DNA from: Chloroflexota bacterium
Lineage (GTDB): Bacteria > Chloroflexota > Anaerolineae > Promineifilales > Promineifilaceae
Length of the DNA: 20,550 nt
Assembly (NCBI GenBank): GCA_008501785.1
Contig: QQUD01000504.1
Span: 1 to 20,550 of the forward strand
Direction of reading: 5' to 3'
Both the position numbers and the translations under genes were made by a program. Shown piece by piece: positions 1 to 7,714 of this stretch. The notes beneath the pieces were generated by a model. That model made no database searches. It had not been told where the DNA came from and worked only from the letters and a program-made list of their open reading frames with translations. Every line of letters begins with the position of its first letter. The stretch's first letter is position 1.

Positions 1-2004
1 GAATTCATCGTTGATATTAGCATCGAGGTGCCAATAGGTGGAAATATCTGTCGGGCAAACTGGTGCATCTTCTACTGTGATTGCAAATATTTGGGGATCT
101 GTTCCCTCGCTGTTTGCAGCAGTTACAGTAACGTCAAAAGTTCCGGTTATGGTCGGTGTCCATTCGATGCGCCCTGTTTCTGTGAAGATTGTCATGCCGC
201 CTGGTGAAGCGGGGTCAAGGCTGAAAGTGGGAGTGGGATAACCAGTGGCATCGACATCGTAGACGTATGGTTCGTTAATAACGGCCGTTGTTATTGCTGT
301 CGAGGTAATCGTTGGTGAAACCGGATCGTCAACCGTAATGGTAAAAGCTTGAGGTGTGGTGCCTACATTGTTGGCGACCTGAACTGCGACATTAACAGTA
401 CCCGTTTCCACTGGCGTCCATAATATTTCACCAGTTGTGGAATTAATAGTCATTCCCGTGGGAGTTATGGTTAATGAATAAGTTACTGGTTGGATGTTTG
501 AACGAGCATCAACATCATAGGTGTATGCTGCATTTTTCGCGCCAGTTGTCACGGGTGTCGATGCAATTGTTGGTGGTGTGGGGCAATATGGCATGAAATC
601 ATCGAGCGCGTCGAACCAAACATCTGCCATTTTTGTGTAACCAGTTGCAAATGGGTGGAGATTATCATTCATATCTCCTCCACTGGATACAAGGTCGTAA
701 TTTAAAATAGGTTCCATATCGACAACAATAATTTTATCGCCATTTGCAATGCGTGACTCAGCCAGTGCTGCTATATTGTTGTTGAATTGCGTGGTTGTTG
801 CATTGTAAATGTTTCGGTTAATGATCCGTGCTAACACAACCGTTATCCGTTCGTCATAGGTATCTATCTTATCCAAAATTTGTTCAACACTATCTGCGTT
901 TTCTTCCACGGCATTGGTGCCTACATGTAAAAGCACGACATCGGCGGGATTGTCGTTGATGTAGGTATTTACAACAGCTGCAATCTGGTTATCGCTTGAT
1001 CCAGGATGGCCTTCATGATTCGGATCAAACCCTTCAGTATCAAAGTAATACTCTCCGTTGGTGAGAGAGCCTACGTAATCTACTTGATAGCCATTTGTAT
1101 TGAAAAGTTGCCACAGATCGCGCCGATAAGAAACATGCAGATGTCCATCTTCATCAGGAATGCCGGAAGCTTTTCCTTGGGTGATTGAGTCACCGAGGGG
1201 CATCATTTTAACGCTGCTTGTGCAGGATTCGGTGTATCCACGAGCCAGGTAATAGTGGGTTCGAAAATCAGTTAGTGATGGTATATCATTGTAAATCGCA
1301 ATCTCGTCAAGGTTGCCATTGAAATACATTGTGTTATCAACATGCCCGATATTTACATTTGCTGAAGATGGTGCAAAGCTGCCTGTGAAGGCTGTTGTTG
1401 CAGAGACGATGTCTGATCCGTCAACATAGAGCCATGCGGTATTGTTTGGCCCATCGTATGTTACGGCCAGGTGATGCCAATTATTGTCAGTTATTACTTT
1501 GGTGCTTTCCAGGGTGACAGAGAGACTTGTACTGTCTTCGAGCGAGAATTGAACGGTACCGTTGGTGCTATTGCAACCGACATACCATTGCTCGCCACCT
1601 GCAGCCCCTCGTCCAATGAATGCTTCATCGATTGTTGTGCAACTGTTTGCCTGCATCCAAAATTCAACTGCAAAGGTATCACCTGAACCCCAATCGAATG
1701 CTGTATGGTTCGAAACATCAATGGTGTCATCAATGCCGTCAAAGTTTTGGGCACCATTAACGGGGCCGAATACTGCTGATGGGCAGTTGGTGCAGGTGCC
1801 AGGGTGTGTGCCTGCTTCTGCATCAGCATAGCTTGTGCCGCTTGCTTCATTTAAATGCCAATATGCAATTCGTGGGGTTGCGGCTTTGGCAGTTTGTGCC
1901 TTCCAATTGGTAATTCCAAAGAGGACGGCTGCTGTTGCTGCTGTGCCCAAAAAAATTATGAAGAACAATTTGATGAGATGATGGGTAGATACCTGTTTTG
2001 TCAT
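1..2004 (-). CDS. Secreted LamG / SGNH-hydrolase / Ig-like multidomain protein (C-terminus beyond window)
   Basis: The frame is open from ATG at 2004 to the left edge, giving 668 residues without a stop, so the C-terminus is missing. Residues 1-41 look like a signal peptide (basic start, hydrophobic core, AKA at 39-41). Residues about 47-250 resemble a LamG/concanavalin-like domain. Residues about 266-470 are an SGNH (GDSL-type) esterase: GDS with nucleophile Ser273, the GTN block with Gly362 and Asn364, and DNLH with Asp447 and His450. Two putative-Ig repeats of the He_PIG type follow at about 478-560 and 561-647, each with a TGxIxWTP signature. The last residues (YWHLDANINDEF, 657-668) resemble the start of the first LamG domain (YWHLNEASGTSY), so a second LamG domain probably begins at the edge. 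Family knowledge suggests an extracellular carbohydrate esterase or deacetylase with binding modules; the substrate is unknown. A weak AGGTG lies upstream of the start. Confidence 0.88.
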   Translation of the reverse strand, partial: MTKQVSTHHLIKLFFIIFLGTAATAAVLFGITNWKAQTAKAATPRIAYWHLNEASGTSYADAEAGTHPGTCTNCPSAVFGPVNGAQNFDGIDDTIDVSNHTAFDWGSGDTFAVEFWMQANSCTTIDEAFIGRGAAGGEQWYVGCNSTNGTVQFSLEDSTSLSVTLESTKVITDNNWHHLAVTYDGPNNTAWLYVDGSDIVSATTAFTGSFAPSSANVNIGHVDNTMYFNGNLDEIAIYNDIPSLTDFRTHYYLARGYTESCTSSVKMMPLGDSITQGKASGIPDEDGHLHVSYRRDLWQLFNTNGYQVDYVGSLTNGEYYFDTEGFDPNHEGHPGSSDNQIAAVVNTYINDNPADVVLLHVGTNAVEENADSVEQILDKIDTYDERITVVLARIINRNIYNATTTQFNNNIAALAESRIANGDKIIVVDMEPILNYDLVSSGGDMNDNLHPFATGYTKMADVWFDALDDFMPYCPTPPTIASTPVTTGAKNAAYTYDVDARSNIQPVTYSLTITPTGMTINSTTGEILWTPVETGTVNVAVQVANNVGTTPQAFTITVDDPVSPTITSTAITTAVINEPYVYDVDATGYPTPTFSLDPASPGGMTIFTETGRIEWTPTITGTFDVTVTAANSEGTDPQIFAITVEDAPVCPTDISTYWHLDANINDEF

Positions 2005-2170
2005 GATCTATTGCACCTAAAATGACTATACTTTTTGATAATTTGGCAATTTTAATTAGGAAAAAGCTCCAACTCCAATTGCGAACAATGCTATTGAACA
2101 CAATGGATTTTAGTACTTTAGACTTACGTTGATTATTAAGTAATTAGAATGGGAATGGACTAAAGAGGAG

Positions 2171-2232
2171 GGGAGGAAACGGCCGTTTCCCCCCCATGAT
2201 CTGTTTAGGGGAAGAAACGGCCGTTTTCTTTT
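2171..2232. repeat. Pair of stem-loops centred on ACGGCCGT
   Basis: Two copies of the octamer ACGGCCGT (2179-2186 and 2217-2224) lie 38 bases apart between two minus-strand genes. The first is the centre of a 24-base near-perfect palindrome (2171-2194, one mismatch per arm). The second has arms AAGAAACGG and CCGTTTTCTT with one bulged base. Both lie just after the stop of the glycosyltransferase, so they could act in transcript ending or 3'-end protection. Neither is followed on the minus strand by a clean T-run, so an ordinary intrinsic terminator is not clearly supported. Confidence 0.6.
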
Positions 2233-2235
2233 AAA

Positions 2236-3306
2236 TCAAGATAAATGCTTCTCACCAGCATCAATAATTGCTTTTATACTTTTATTAAACGTTAGGGTTT
2301 TTGTTGATAACTCAAACGCATTTTCGACAATTCTTGAACGTTCTTCATCATGTTGTAAATAATATTCGATTTGTTCTACTAAGTCTTCTTTAGACGCAGA
2401 TACATAATGAACACCAGCTTTATAGGCTGTGCAATGTTCTCGAAGCGGTTCTGAAACGACCAAAGAACGATTGGGTACCGCAAAAGCAAATCGAGAAAAA
2501 TTATCATCAAACCATGTACGTGTAATATTTAAGGCGATTTTTGCCCGGTTTAAATACTCTGTTCGCTCATCGCCAAAAATAAAGGGATTGGTTTCATTAT
2601 CAGCGATATGAATGTTGTAGTCACGTGCTGATAAAGCATCATCGACATAGTCAATTAAATCACTGCGTCGTTTTGAGCCTCTTTTACCCATCCAAAGCAC
2701 ATCAATATCGCGTTCCATATTTAAATCAGCATACCACCTGGACGTAGCGCCCCAAGGTGCAACAACCACCGGTATGCCATGTTTTGTATGAATGTCTGCA
2801 TATATTTCTGAAGAATCGGCCAGGATATTTAGCAGGCCGCGACGATATGCATAATAATAATCACCTACGTATCGATAGCGAAGCCCAATTCTGTTAAGGC
2901 GATTTAATGCTGAATTTGGTATCAAGCGTTGCAGAAGTGAATTTTTTGCATTCAGGCTGCGATCTAGTCTGGTTCGTATTTTGCCAATGAAACGTACCCA
3001 TGCCCACGGCAATCGCAAGTCGGGTAATCCTTCTGTGTTCCAATGTACCCAAACCGGTCGTGTTTTGGCAGGCATCTTTTCTAACTGAAGAATGATCTTT
3101 TGCAGGCTGCCGTAGGGAGCAAATGTAAAAAGAATATCGATATCTTGAGGCACTGCAGAATCGATGTGAAAAAGGAAAGGAGAGTGGTTTAGTTGTTTCA
3201 ATTCATCTTCTATCACAACCGCCATTTCATCTTGTTCACTCCATTTGACAACAGCAATGCGGTAACTTTTATTTGAAGAATCATTCATTTTTTTTGCATC
3301 TCTCAT
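2236..3306 (-). CDS. CgeB-like / group 1 family glycosyltransferase
   Basis: This is a 356-residue soluble protein with no signal peptide or membrane helix. The C-terminal third (about 200-350) has the look of a GT-B group 1 glycosyltransferase of the CgeB / Glyco_trans_1_2 type: IDVLWMGKRGSKR near its start, then RAKIALNITRTWFDDNFSRFAFAVPN, and a VSEP...HYVSASKEDLVEQIEYYL stretch typical of the nucleotide-sugar half. The N-terminal part is divergent. It probably transfers a sugar from a nucleotide donor to a glycan acceptor; donor and acceptor cannot be read from the sequence. An in-frame ATG at 3288 has a better-placed AGAGA upstream and may be the true start, giving 350 residues. It is separated from the GT-C gene upstream (3413-4873) by 106 bases and may be co-transcribed with it. 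Confidence 0.8.
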   Translation of the reverse strand: MRDAKKMNDSSNKSYRIAVVKWSEQDEMAVVIEDELKQLNHSPFLFHIDSAVPQDIDILFTFAPYGSLQKIILQLEKMPAKTRPVWVHWNTEGLPDLRLPWAWVRFIGKIRTRLDRSLNAKNSLLQRLIPNSALNRLNRIGLRYRYVGDYYYAYRRGLLNILADSSEIYADIHTKHGIPVVVAPWGATSRWYADLNMERDIDVLWMGKRGSKRRSDLIDYVDDALSARDYNIHIADNETNPFIFGDERTEYLNRAKIALNITRTWFDDNFSRFAFAVPNRSLVVSEPLREHCTAYKAGVHYVSASKEDLVEQIEYYLQHDEERSRIVENAFELSTKTLTFNKSIKAIIDAGEKHLS

Positions 3307-3412
3307 GTTAGAAGATTATCTCATCTTAGGTTAAAGGGTAAAATAGGATTCGTGCAAGGTCGTGATTCAAACTGGTTATTTCGATTCGGTCTGTGACAGT
3401 GATTATCTTATT

Positions 3413-4873
3413 CTATTGATTATTGATAGGATCGTAAAGGTAAACTTGCATATCAAAAACTTTTCCGGGAATATGCACGTCTAACGTTTCAATTAATATG
3501 CCATTTTCAATAATCCATGCATAAATGTCAGGTCGAATGGCGCTGGTGCTGGTGCTAATGACGAACCAGCTTTTTTGATTACCTGGCAAACTGTCTTTTG
3601 GCACAAAGGAATCTACGGGTAAAACATTTTGGTCTAGATAATATTCACCCATTTTAGGTCTAGTGGCGTATATAATGTCTGTATCTGCTCTTTGTTCTTC
3701 AATAATTGCAAATGCTGTTTTCCAATCGGGTCTGCTGCCATTTTGAAATTGATAGTAGAGAAAATTTTGTGAGAATGCATCGGTGATAACTAGTAAAAAT
3801 ACGCCTACAATAAACACCTTTGCCAATTTTTCGCTTTGAAAAAAAGCTTCTTTAATGGCAATGGCGCTCAAAATAATCCAACTTGGCAGTGCGATAAAGG
3901 CATACCGGTCAACTGTGAAAATGAATGGTGAAATAATTGTCAGTGCGAGTGGGGGAATGAGCGCAGCGCACAGATTTAATATGCCAAACCTGTCTTTATT
4001 GATGATGGAGAAGATTCCCCCGATAAGTCCGAGAACTATCATTGGGATGCTTACCCGGTAAATGTAAGAGACGATAAAACGAAATGCGGTTTTGTTTGGT
4101 GCCCCCACAAATTTCGAGAAAAAAACGGCAATTTCTGAAGAACCCCCATTTGCATTATTGATAACGACATCGTAAATGACGAAAAGAATAACGGCCGTTA
4201 CAAAAACACCAATTAAATTACGTAAACGAAACAAGGCTGGAAGTTCAATTGATAATACGTTGAGCAAAAGCAAATAAGCGAAAAAAACCGGTACCAACAA
4301 TACAGCAAAAAGACGTTCCTGAATTGCTAGAACTAATAAAATCGAGCCAAGTATTAAGAAAATGATCCGAATCTTCTTTTGCTCTAGTGAAAGGTAAAAT
4401 GCTGTTAATGCAAGCATGTAAAGCAGAAGCAGAAAGGTGTAAAACCGCAGGTTTTGTGACCAATAGATGTGCCAGGGGGCCACGCTGAGAAATATGGCCG
4501 AAAGGATGGCCACAATATTGTCAGATTGCTTTTTGACAATGAAATATAAAATGGGAATGGTGATGGTGCCAACGATGGCAGGGACAATACGGCCGTTCCA
4601 TTCATTAATACCTAAAATAGAAATCACATTTCCTGTAATGATGTTTGATAAAGGAAAAAACTCGAGCGGTGGTTCTAGGCTGCTTTGAATGGAGCGCAGG
4701 GAAAATATTTCGTCAATCCAAAAACTCCAATCTCCCAAACGAAATAGTCGAAAAGCTAATCCCAATAACGTGATTGTGAATATTGTGACGACCTGAAATA
4801 GCTGTGTTTTAGCAGCACTAGAAAGTTTTTGAATAAAATTCATAAACGGAAACTGTTTCTTACTTATTTGCAT
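3413..4873 (-). CDS. GT-C membrane glycosyltransferase, ArnT/PMT-like
   Basis: A 486-residue polytopic membrane protein. It opens with a helix at about 25-42, followed by FRLGDWSFWIDEIFSLRS, whose acidic pair (Asp54, Glu55) in the first outer loop matches the catalytic loop signature of PMT_2/ArnT family enzymes. About ten more hydrophobic segments follow to residue about 395, then a soluble tail of roughly 90 residues. Enzymes of this family use a polyprenyl-phosphate sugar as donor on the outer face of the membrane. The DPM/GtrB-like GT2 at 6374-7582 could supply such a donor, which is inference from proximity. Length fits the family (about 450-550). No strong ribosome binding site is seen; an in-frame ATG at 4843 is an alternative start. 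Two ACGGCCGT octamers lie inside the gene. Confidence 0.86.
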   Translation of the reverse strand: MQISKKQFPFMNFIQKLSSAAKTQLFQVVTIFTITLLGLAFRLFRLGDWSFWIDEIFSLRSIQSSLEPPLEFFPLSNIITGNVISILGINEWNGRIVPAIVGTITIPILYFIVKKQSDNIVAILSAIFLSVAPWHIYWSQNLRFYTFLLLLYMLALTAFYLSLEQKKIRIIFLILGSILLVLAIQERLFAVLLVPVFFAYLLLLNVLSIELPALFRLRNLIGVFVTAVILFVIYDVVINNANGGSSEIAVFFSKFVGAPNKTAFRFIVSYIYRVSIPMIVLGLIGGIFSIINKDRFGILNLCAALIPPLALTIISPFIFTVDRYAFIALPSWIILSAIAIKEAFFQSEKLAKVFIVGVFLLVITDAFSQNFLYYQFQNGSRPDWKTAFAIIEEQRADTDIIYATRPKMGEYYLDQNVLPVDSFVPKDSLPGNQKSWFVISTSTSAIRPDIYAWIIENGILIETLDVHIPGKVFDMQVYLYDPINNQ

Positions 4874-5510
4874 AGCAGTTATTCTAGATAGAATGCCTTG
4901 TTACAATTCTTACGATTAATTTGCGATTAGGATTTTGCTGCTGCTTTGTGTATTGTTGCTGCTGCTTGATAAATTATATAGCAGATGCTAACTCAGATAG
5001 ACTACCATTACTTCACGGTAATTTTGAAAGCTCTGGTACTTATTACCCATCATCCATACCCCCTGTCATCCTTCATAATATTGAATGTATTCTGAGCATG
5101 TTTGGTGTAAATCACAAAGAAATAAATTTACCTGATATGGGGTACTGTCTAGATGGACTGTCCAGGTGGACATTCATTTAAACTAACCAGATGGAATTTG
5201 TAATTAAATATGCCTTGTAGTGCCTGTAAGTAGCATTGTAAGCTGTCGCTCATAGACTGCTTTTCAGCATTAACAAAATTCATCATTAACAAAATTCATC
5301 ACATTTACCCACGAATAAATATCAAAAATTTTTGCTTGAGTTCATGATCTGGCTTCAGCAAGCATTGCTTTGTAACCACTTATGATTGGAATGCTATGCG
5401 ATGTGAAAGGCTGCCTTTCGCTCAATAGATAGATAATGAACGGATTGCATTGTATTAATGTTGCATGGGGCGGAGCTTGGTTTTTGATTTGTGCTAAATT
5501 GAGGGAATAC
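4874..5510. other. Divergent intergenic region, AT-rich, no convincing gene
   Basis: About 640 bases between the divergent GT-C and acyltransferase genes. It must hold the promoters of both arms, but no convincing -35/-10 pair was picked out. It contains a 12-base direct repeat TTGCTGCTGCTT at 4935-4946 and 4956-4967 (21-base period), a perfect 16-base tandem repeat at 5268-5299, and a small hairpin GAAAGG-CTG-CCTTTC at 5405-5419. A TTG-started open frame at 4921-5181 has a cysteine-rich, low-quality translation with no ribosome binding site and is not accepted as a gene. Confidence 0.6.
5268..5299. repeat. Perfect tandem duplication of a 16-base unit
   Basis: CATTAACAAAATTCAT occurs twice head to tail (5268-5283 and 5284-5299) with no mismatch. 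It lies about 210 bases upstream of the preferred start of the acyltransferase. A duplicated regulator site or simple slippage are both possible. Confidence 0.85.
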
Positions 5511-6245
5511 GTGTCAAGTATATTAAGCAGTTTAAATTTATTTGTAAGCCGGCAATCTTCCAATTTAGGCCGGTATATTTTAGAACAGAGTTTGTTTTTT
5601 CTGGTCGGTTGGATACCAACTGTAATAGGTATTGGGATCAGGGGGATTCTCTATCGACTCATTTTAAACATGGATGGCATGGCAGCGATTGATAGCAAGG
5701 TTCGTCTTAGATTTGCGAATAATATCAAGCTTGCGCATGGTGCATATCTGGACCAGGGTAGTTATTTACACGCAACGCCCGGTGGCATCGACATTGGTGA
5801 AAACACGATTGTGATGCATGGTGCAGTTTTGCACGTTTATAACTTTCGAGATCTCCCTCATGCCGGTATCAAGATTGGTAAAGACAGCCTGGTTGGTGAA
5901 TATAGCATTATTCGCGGACAGGGGGGGGTAGAGATTGGGGATCGTGTGTTTACGTCGCCATTTACCCAAGTTATTGCTGTCAATCATATGTTTCATGACA
6001 CGAAACGGCCGTTTACCGAACAAGGTATCACTGCTGAGGGCATTATTATTGAAGATGACGTTTGGTTAGGAGCGGGTGCTGTCATTACCGATGGCGTAAA
6101 AGTTGGCAAAGGGGCGGTAGTGGCCGCCGGTGCCGTTGTAACGAAAGATGTGCCCCCTTACACTGTTGTTGGTGGTGTACCTGCTAAAGTAATCAAGCGC
6201 GTTGATGAAACAAAGCCGGACCTAAACAGGACCGTCTATTATTAG
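5511..6245 (+). CDS. Left-handed beta-helix (hexapeptide repeat) acyltransferase
   Basis: From GTG at 5511 this is 244 residues. That start has GAGG six bases upstream (5501-5504). The ATG at 5436 would add 25 unconvincing residues and has no ribosome binding site. Residues about 65-230 carry hexapeptide repeats (for example [31 protein letters not shown] and [19 protein letters not shown]). The NH pair at Asn158-His159, followed by a PFTEQGI stretch, matches the catalytic His region of the WbbJ/LacA/NeuD-type acyltransferase superfamily. The ending [15 protein letters not shown] is typical of O-acetyltransferases. It most likely O-acetylates a sugar in the surface glycan using acetyl-CoA. 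The N-terminal 50 residues include a hydrophobic stretch ([16 protein letters not shown]) that may associate with the membrane. An ACGGCCGT octamer lies at 6005-6012. Confidence 0.86.
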   Translation: MSSILSSLNLFVSRQSSNLGRYILEQSLFFLVGWIPTVIGIGIRGILYRLILNMDGMAAIDSKVRLRFANNIKLAHGAYLDQGSYLHATPGGIDIGENTIVMHGAVLHVYNFRDLPHAGIKIGKDSLVGEYSIIRGQGGVEIGDRVFTSPFTQVIAVNHMFHDTKRPFTEQGITAEGIIIEDDVWLGAGAVITDGVKVGKGAVVAAGAVVTKDVPPYTVVGGVPAKVIKRVDETKPDLNRTVYY

Positions 6246-6373
6246 AGTGAAAGGATTTGGTTTTTTGTTTTAGACAATTTACCTACATGTTAATTGTAAG
6301 GAAGGCCACTTATATTGCCGATTGATGATAGTCGTATCTGAAATTGTAAGCAACAGGGCAAGTAAAAAAAATT

Positions 6374-7582
6374 ATGACCACACTTTCTGTAGTAATTCCA
6401 GCATATAATGAAGAAGATGGCATAGCCGAAATTGCCCATCGTGTCTTATCCGTAAAGGATGAATTAGCCAAGGTGGGAGTTGACGGTTTAGAGCTGTTGG
6501 TAGTTGATGACGGTTCGTCAGATCGAACTGTTGAGATTGCTGATAGCATTGATGGTGTTCGCTTGATTCAACACGAACAAAATCGTGGGTACGGTGGCGC
6601 ACTCAAAACAGGTTTTAGCCGTGCTAAAGGTGAACTCATTGGCTTTTTAGATGCCGATGGCACGTATCCTCCAGAATATTTTCCAAATTTATGTAAAGAA
6701 GCACTTAATGGTGCAGACCTTGTTATTGGGTCTCGCATGGCTGGCGCTGAAAGCGAAATGCCAATTACACGTCGCATTGGTAACTTCTTCTTTGCAAACT
6801 TGTTGAGCATTCTTGGTAGACGCCGCGTGACAGATAGCGCCAGTGGGATGCGCGTTTTCAAGAAAAGCATTTTAGACCAAATTTATCCTTTGCCGGATGG
6901 TTTGAACTTGACACCCGTGATGAGCACACGTGCTGTTCATGAAAACTTTAAAATGACCGAAACGCCGATTCCTTACAGCGAACGGTTGGGGCGGTCGAAA
7001 TTGAGCGTTGTACATGACGGCCGTATTTTCCTCCAATCAATGATTTGGACGGCACTGACCTATAATCCGGTACGCATTCTTGGTTTAATGGGTGCTGGTG
7101 GAGTTGGTTTAGCCCTCCTCATTTTAATTGGATTGGTTGCCACGCGTATCAGTGGTGTGACCGAACTAGGTGATTGGGGTGTTTTTGCGGTGTTCACAGC
7201 ACAGGTTGCTGCGGTTACGGGTATTAGCTTGTTTGCCCTTGGGGTAACATTCAATTACTTGGTCACCATTTTCCATAAAAAACCGGTTCGTCAGGGTTTG
7301 TTTGGCAAGCCAATGTTCAAAACACCATTGAACCATCAATTTGGTTGGATGGGTTTGCTCAGTCTGGTAATCGGTTTAGTTGTTGGTATCGTTAGCGTGA
7401 TTACTGGCATTAGTAGCACAGGTGGTATCGAACGGCTCTGGTTATACATGTTGGGCAGCGCGATGATGATTTTGGTAGGTGTTCAACTTGTGATTTCTTG
7501 GATTCTGCTCCGCGTTTTAGAAGATTTAGGTGAACGCGAGGTGATGACCGAGAAAGATATTGCTGGCGCGGCTATTAAATAA
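6374..7582 (+). CDS. DPM1/GtrB-like GT2 glycosyltransferase with C-terminal membrane helices
   Basis: A 402-residue protein with an N-terminal GT-A domain (about 1-225): LSVVIPAYNEEDG, VVDDGSSD, and the metal-binding DAD at Asp93-Asp95 in FLDADGTYPPE. The YSERLGRSKLSV stretch near 205 is typical of dolichyl- or undecaprenyl-phosphate sugar transferases. Four hydrophobic segments follow (about 234-256, 265-295, 325-347 and 355-380), as in GtrB-type enzymes. It probably moves a sugar from a nucleotide donor to a polyprenyl phosphate on the inner face of the membrane, making a donor for a GT-C enzyme such as the product of 3413-4873; that link is inference. The start has a GGGCAAG 14 bases upstream, which is weak. 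The gene ends at a clear intrinsic terminator. Confidence 0.88.
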   Translation: MTTLSVVIPAYNEEDGIAEIAHRVLSVKDELAKVGVDGLELLVVDDGSSDRTVEIADSIDGVRLIQHEQNRGYGGALKTGFSRAKGELIGFLDADGTYPPEYFPNLCKEALNGADLVIGSRMAGAESEMPITRRIGNFFFANLLSILGRRRVTDSASGMRVFKKSILDQIYPLPDGLNLTPVMSTRAVHENFKMTETPIPYSERLGRSKLSVVHDGRIFLQSMIWTALTYNPVRILGLMGAGGVGLALLILIGLVATRISGVTELGDWGVFAVFTAQVAAVTGISLFALGVTFNYLVTIFHKKPVRQGLFGKPMFKTPLNHQFGWMGLLSLVIGLVVGIVSVITGISSTGGIERLWLYMLGSAMMILVGVQLVISWILLRVLEDLGEREVMTEKDIAGAAIK

Positions 7583-7596
7583 TATTGTCCTCTTAT

Positions 7597-7634
7597 GCTT
7601 GTCTCCTGCAAGCCAGGAGGCAAGCTTTATTTTT
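7597..7634 (+). terminator. Rho-independent terminator
   Basis: A 12-base stem (7597-7608 with 7614-7625, one G-U pair) with a five-base loop is followed directly by TTTATTTTT. It lies 15 bases after the stop of the GT2 gene and separates it from the radical SAM gene. Confidence 0.88.
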
Positions 7635-7714
7635 AATCGTTGAATCCCGTTTACACTCAATAGATTTAGGTACACTCTTTAAGCAAAGGTTATGCACTGC
7701 CGGGAGGTTTTCCC

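Noticed and set aside
1494..1850. Minus-strand 118-codon open frame
   Set aside because: It overlaps the LamG domain of the large secreted protein in another frame; the frame from 2004 has a signal peptide and recognisable domains throughout.
2171..2232. CRISPR-like or insertion-sequence ends
   Set aside because: Only two short palindromes, no regular spacers, no transposase and no target duplication; they belong to the genome-dispersed octamer.
4935..4967. Two TTGCTGCTGCTT runs suggesting a short repeat array
   Set aside because: Only two copies of a simple CTG-rich string; no spacer pattern, and consistent with slippage.
4921..5181. TTG-started open frame of 86 codons in the divergent gap
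   Set aside because: The translation is cysteine-rich low-complexity at the start, has no ribosome binding site and resembles no family known to me.
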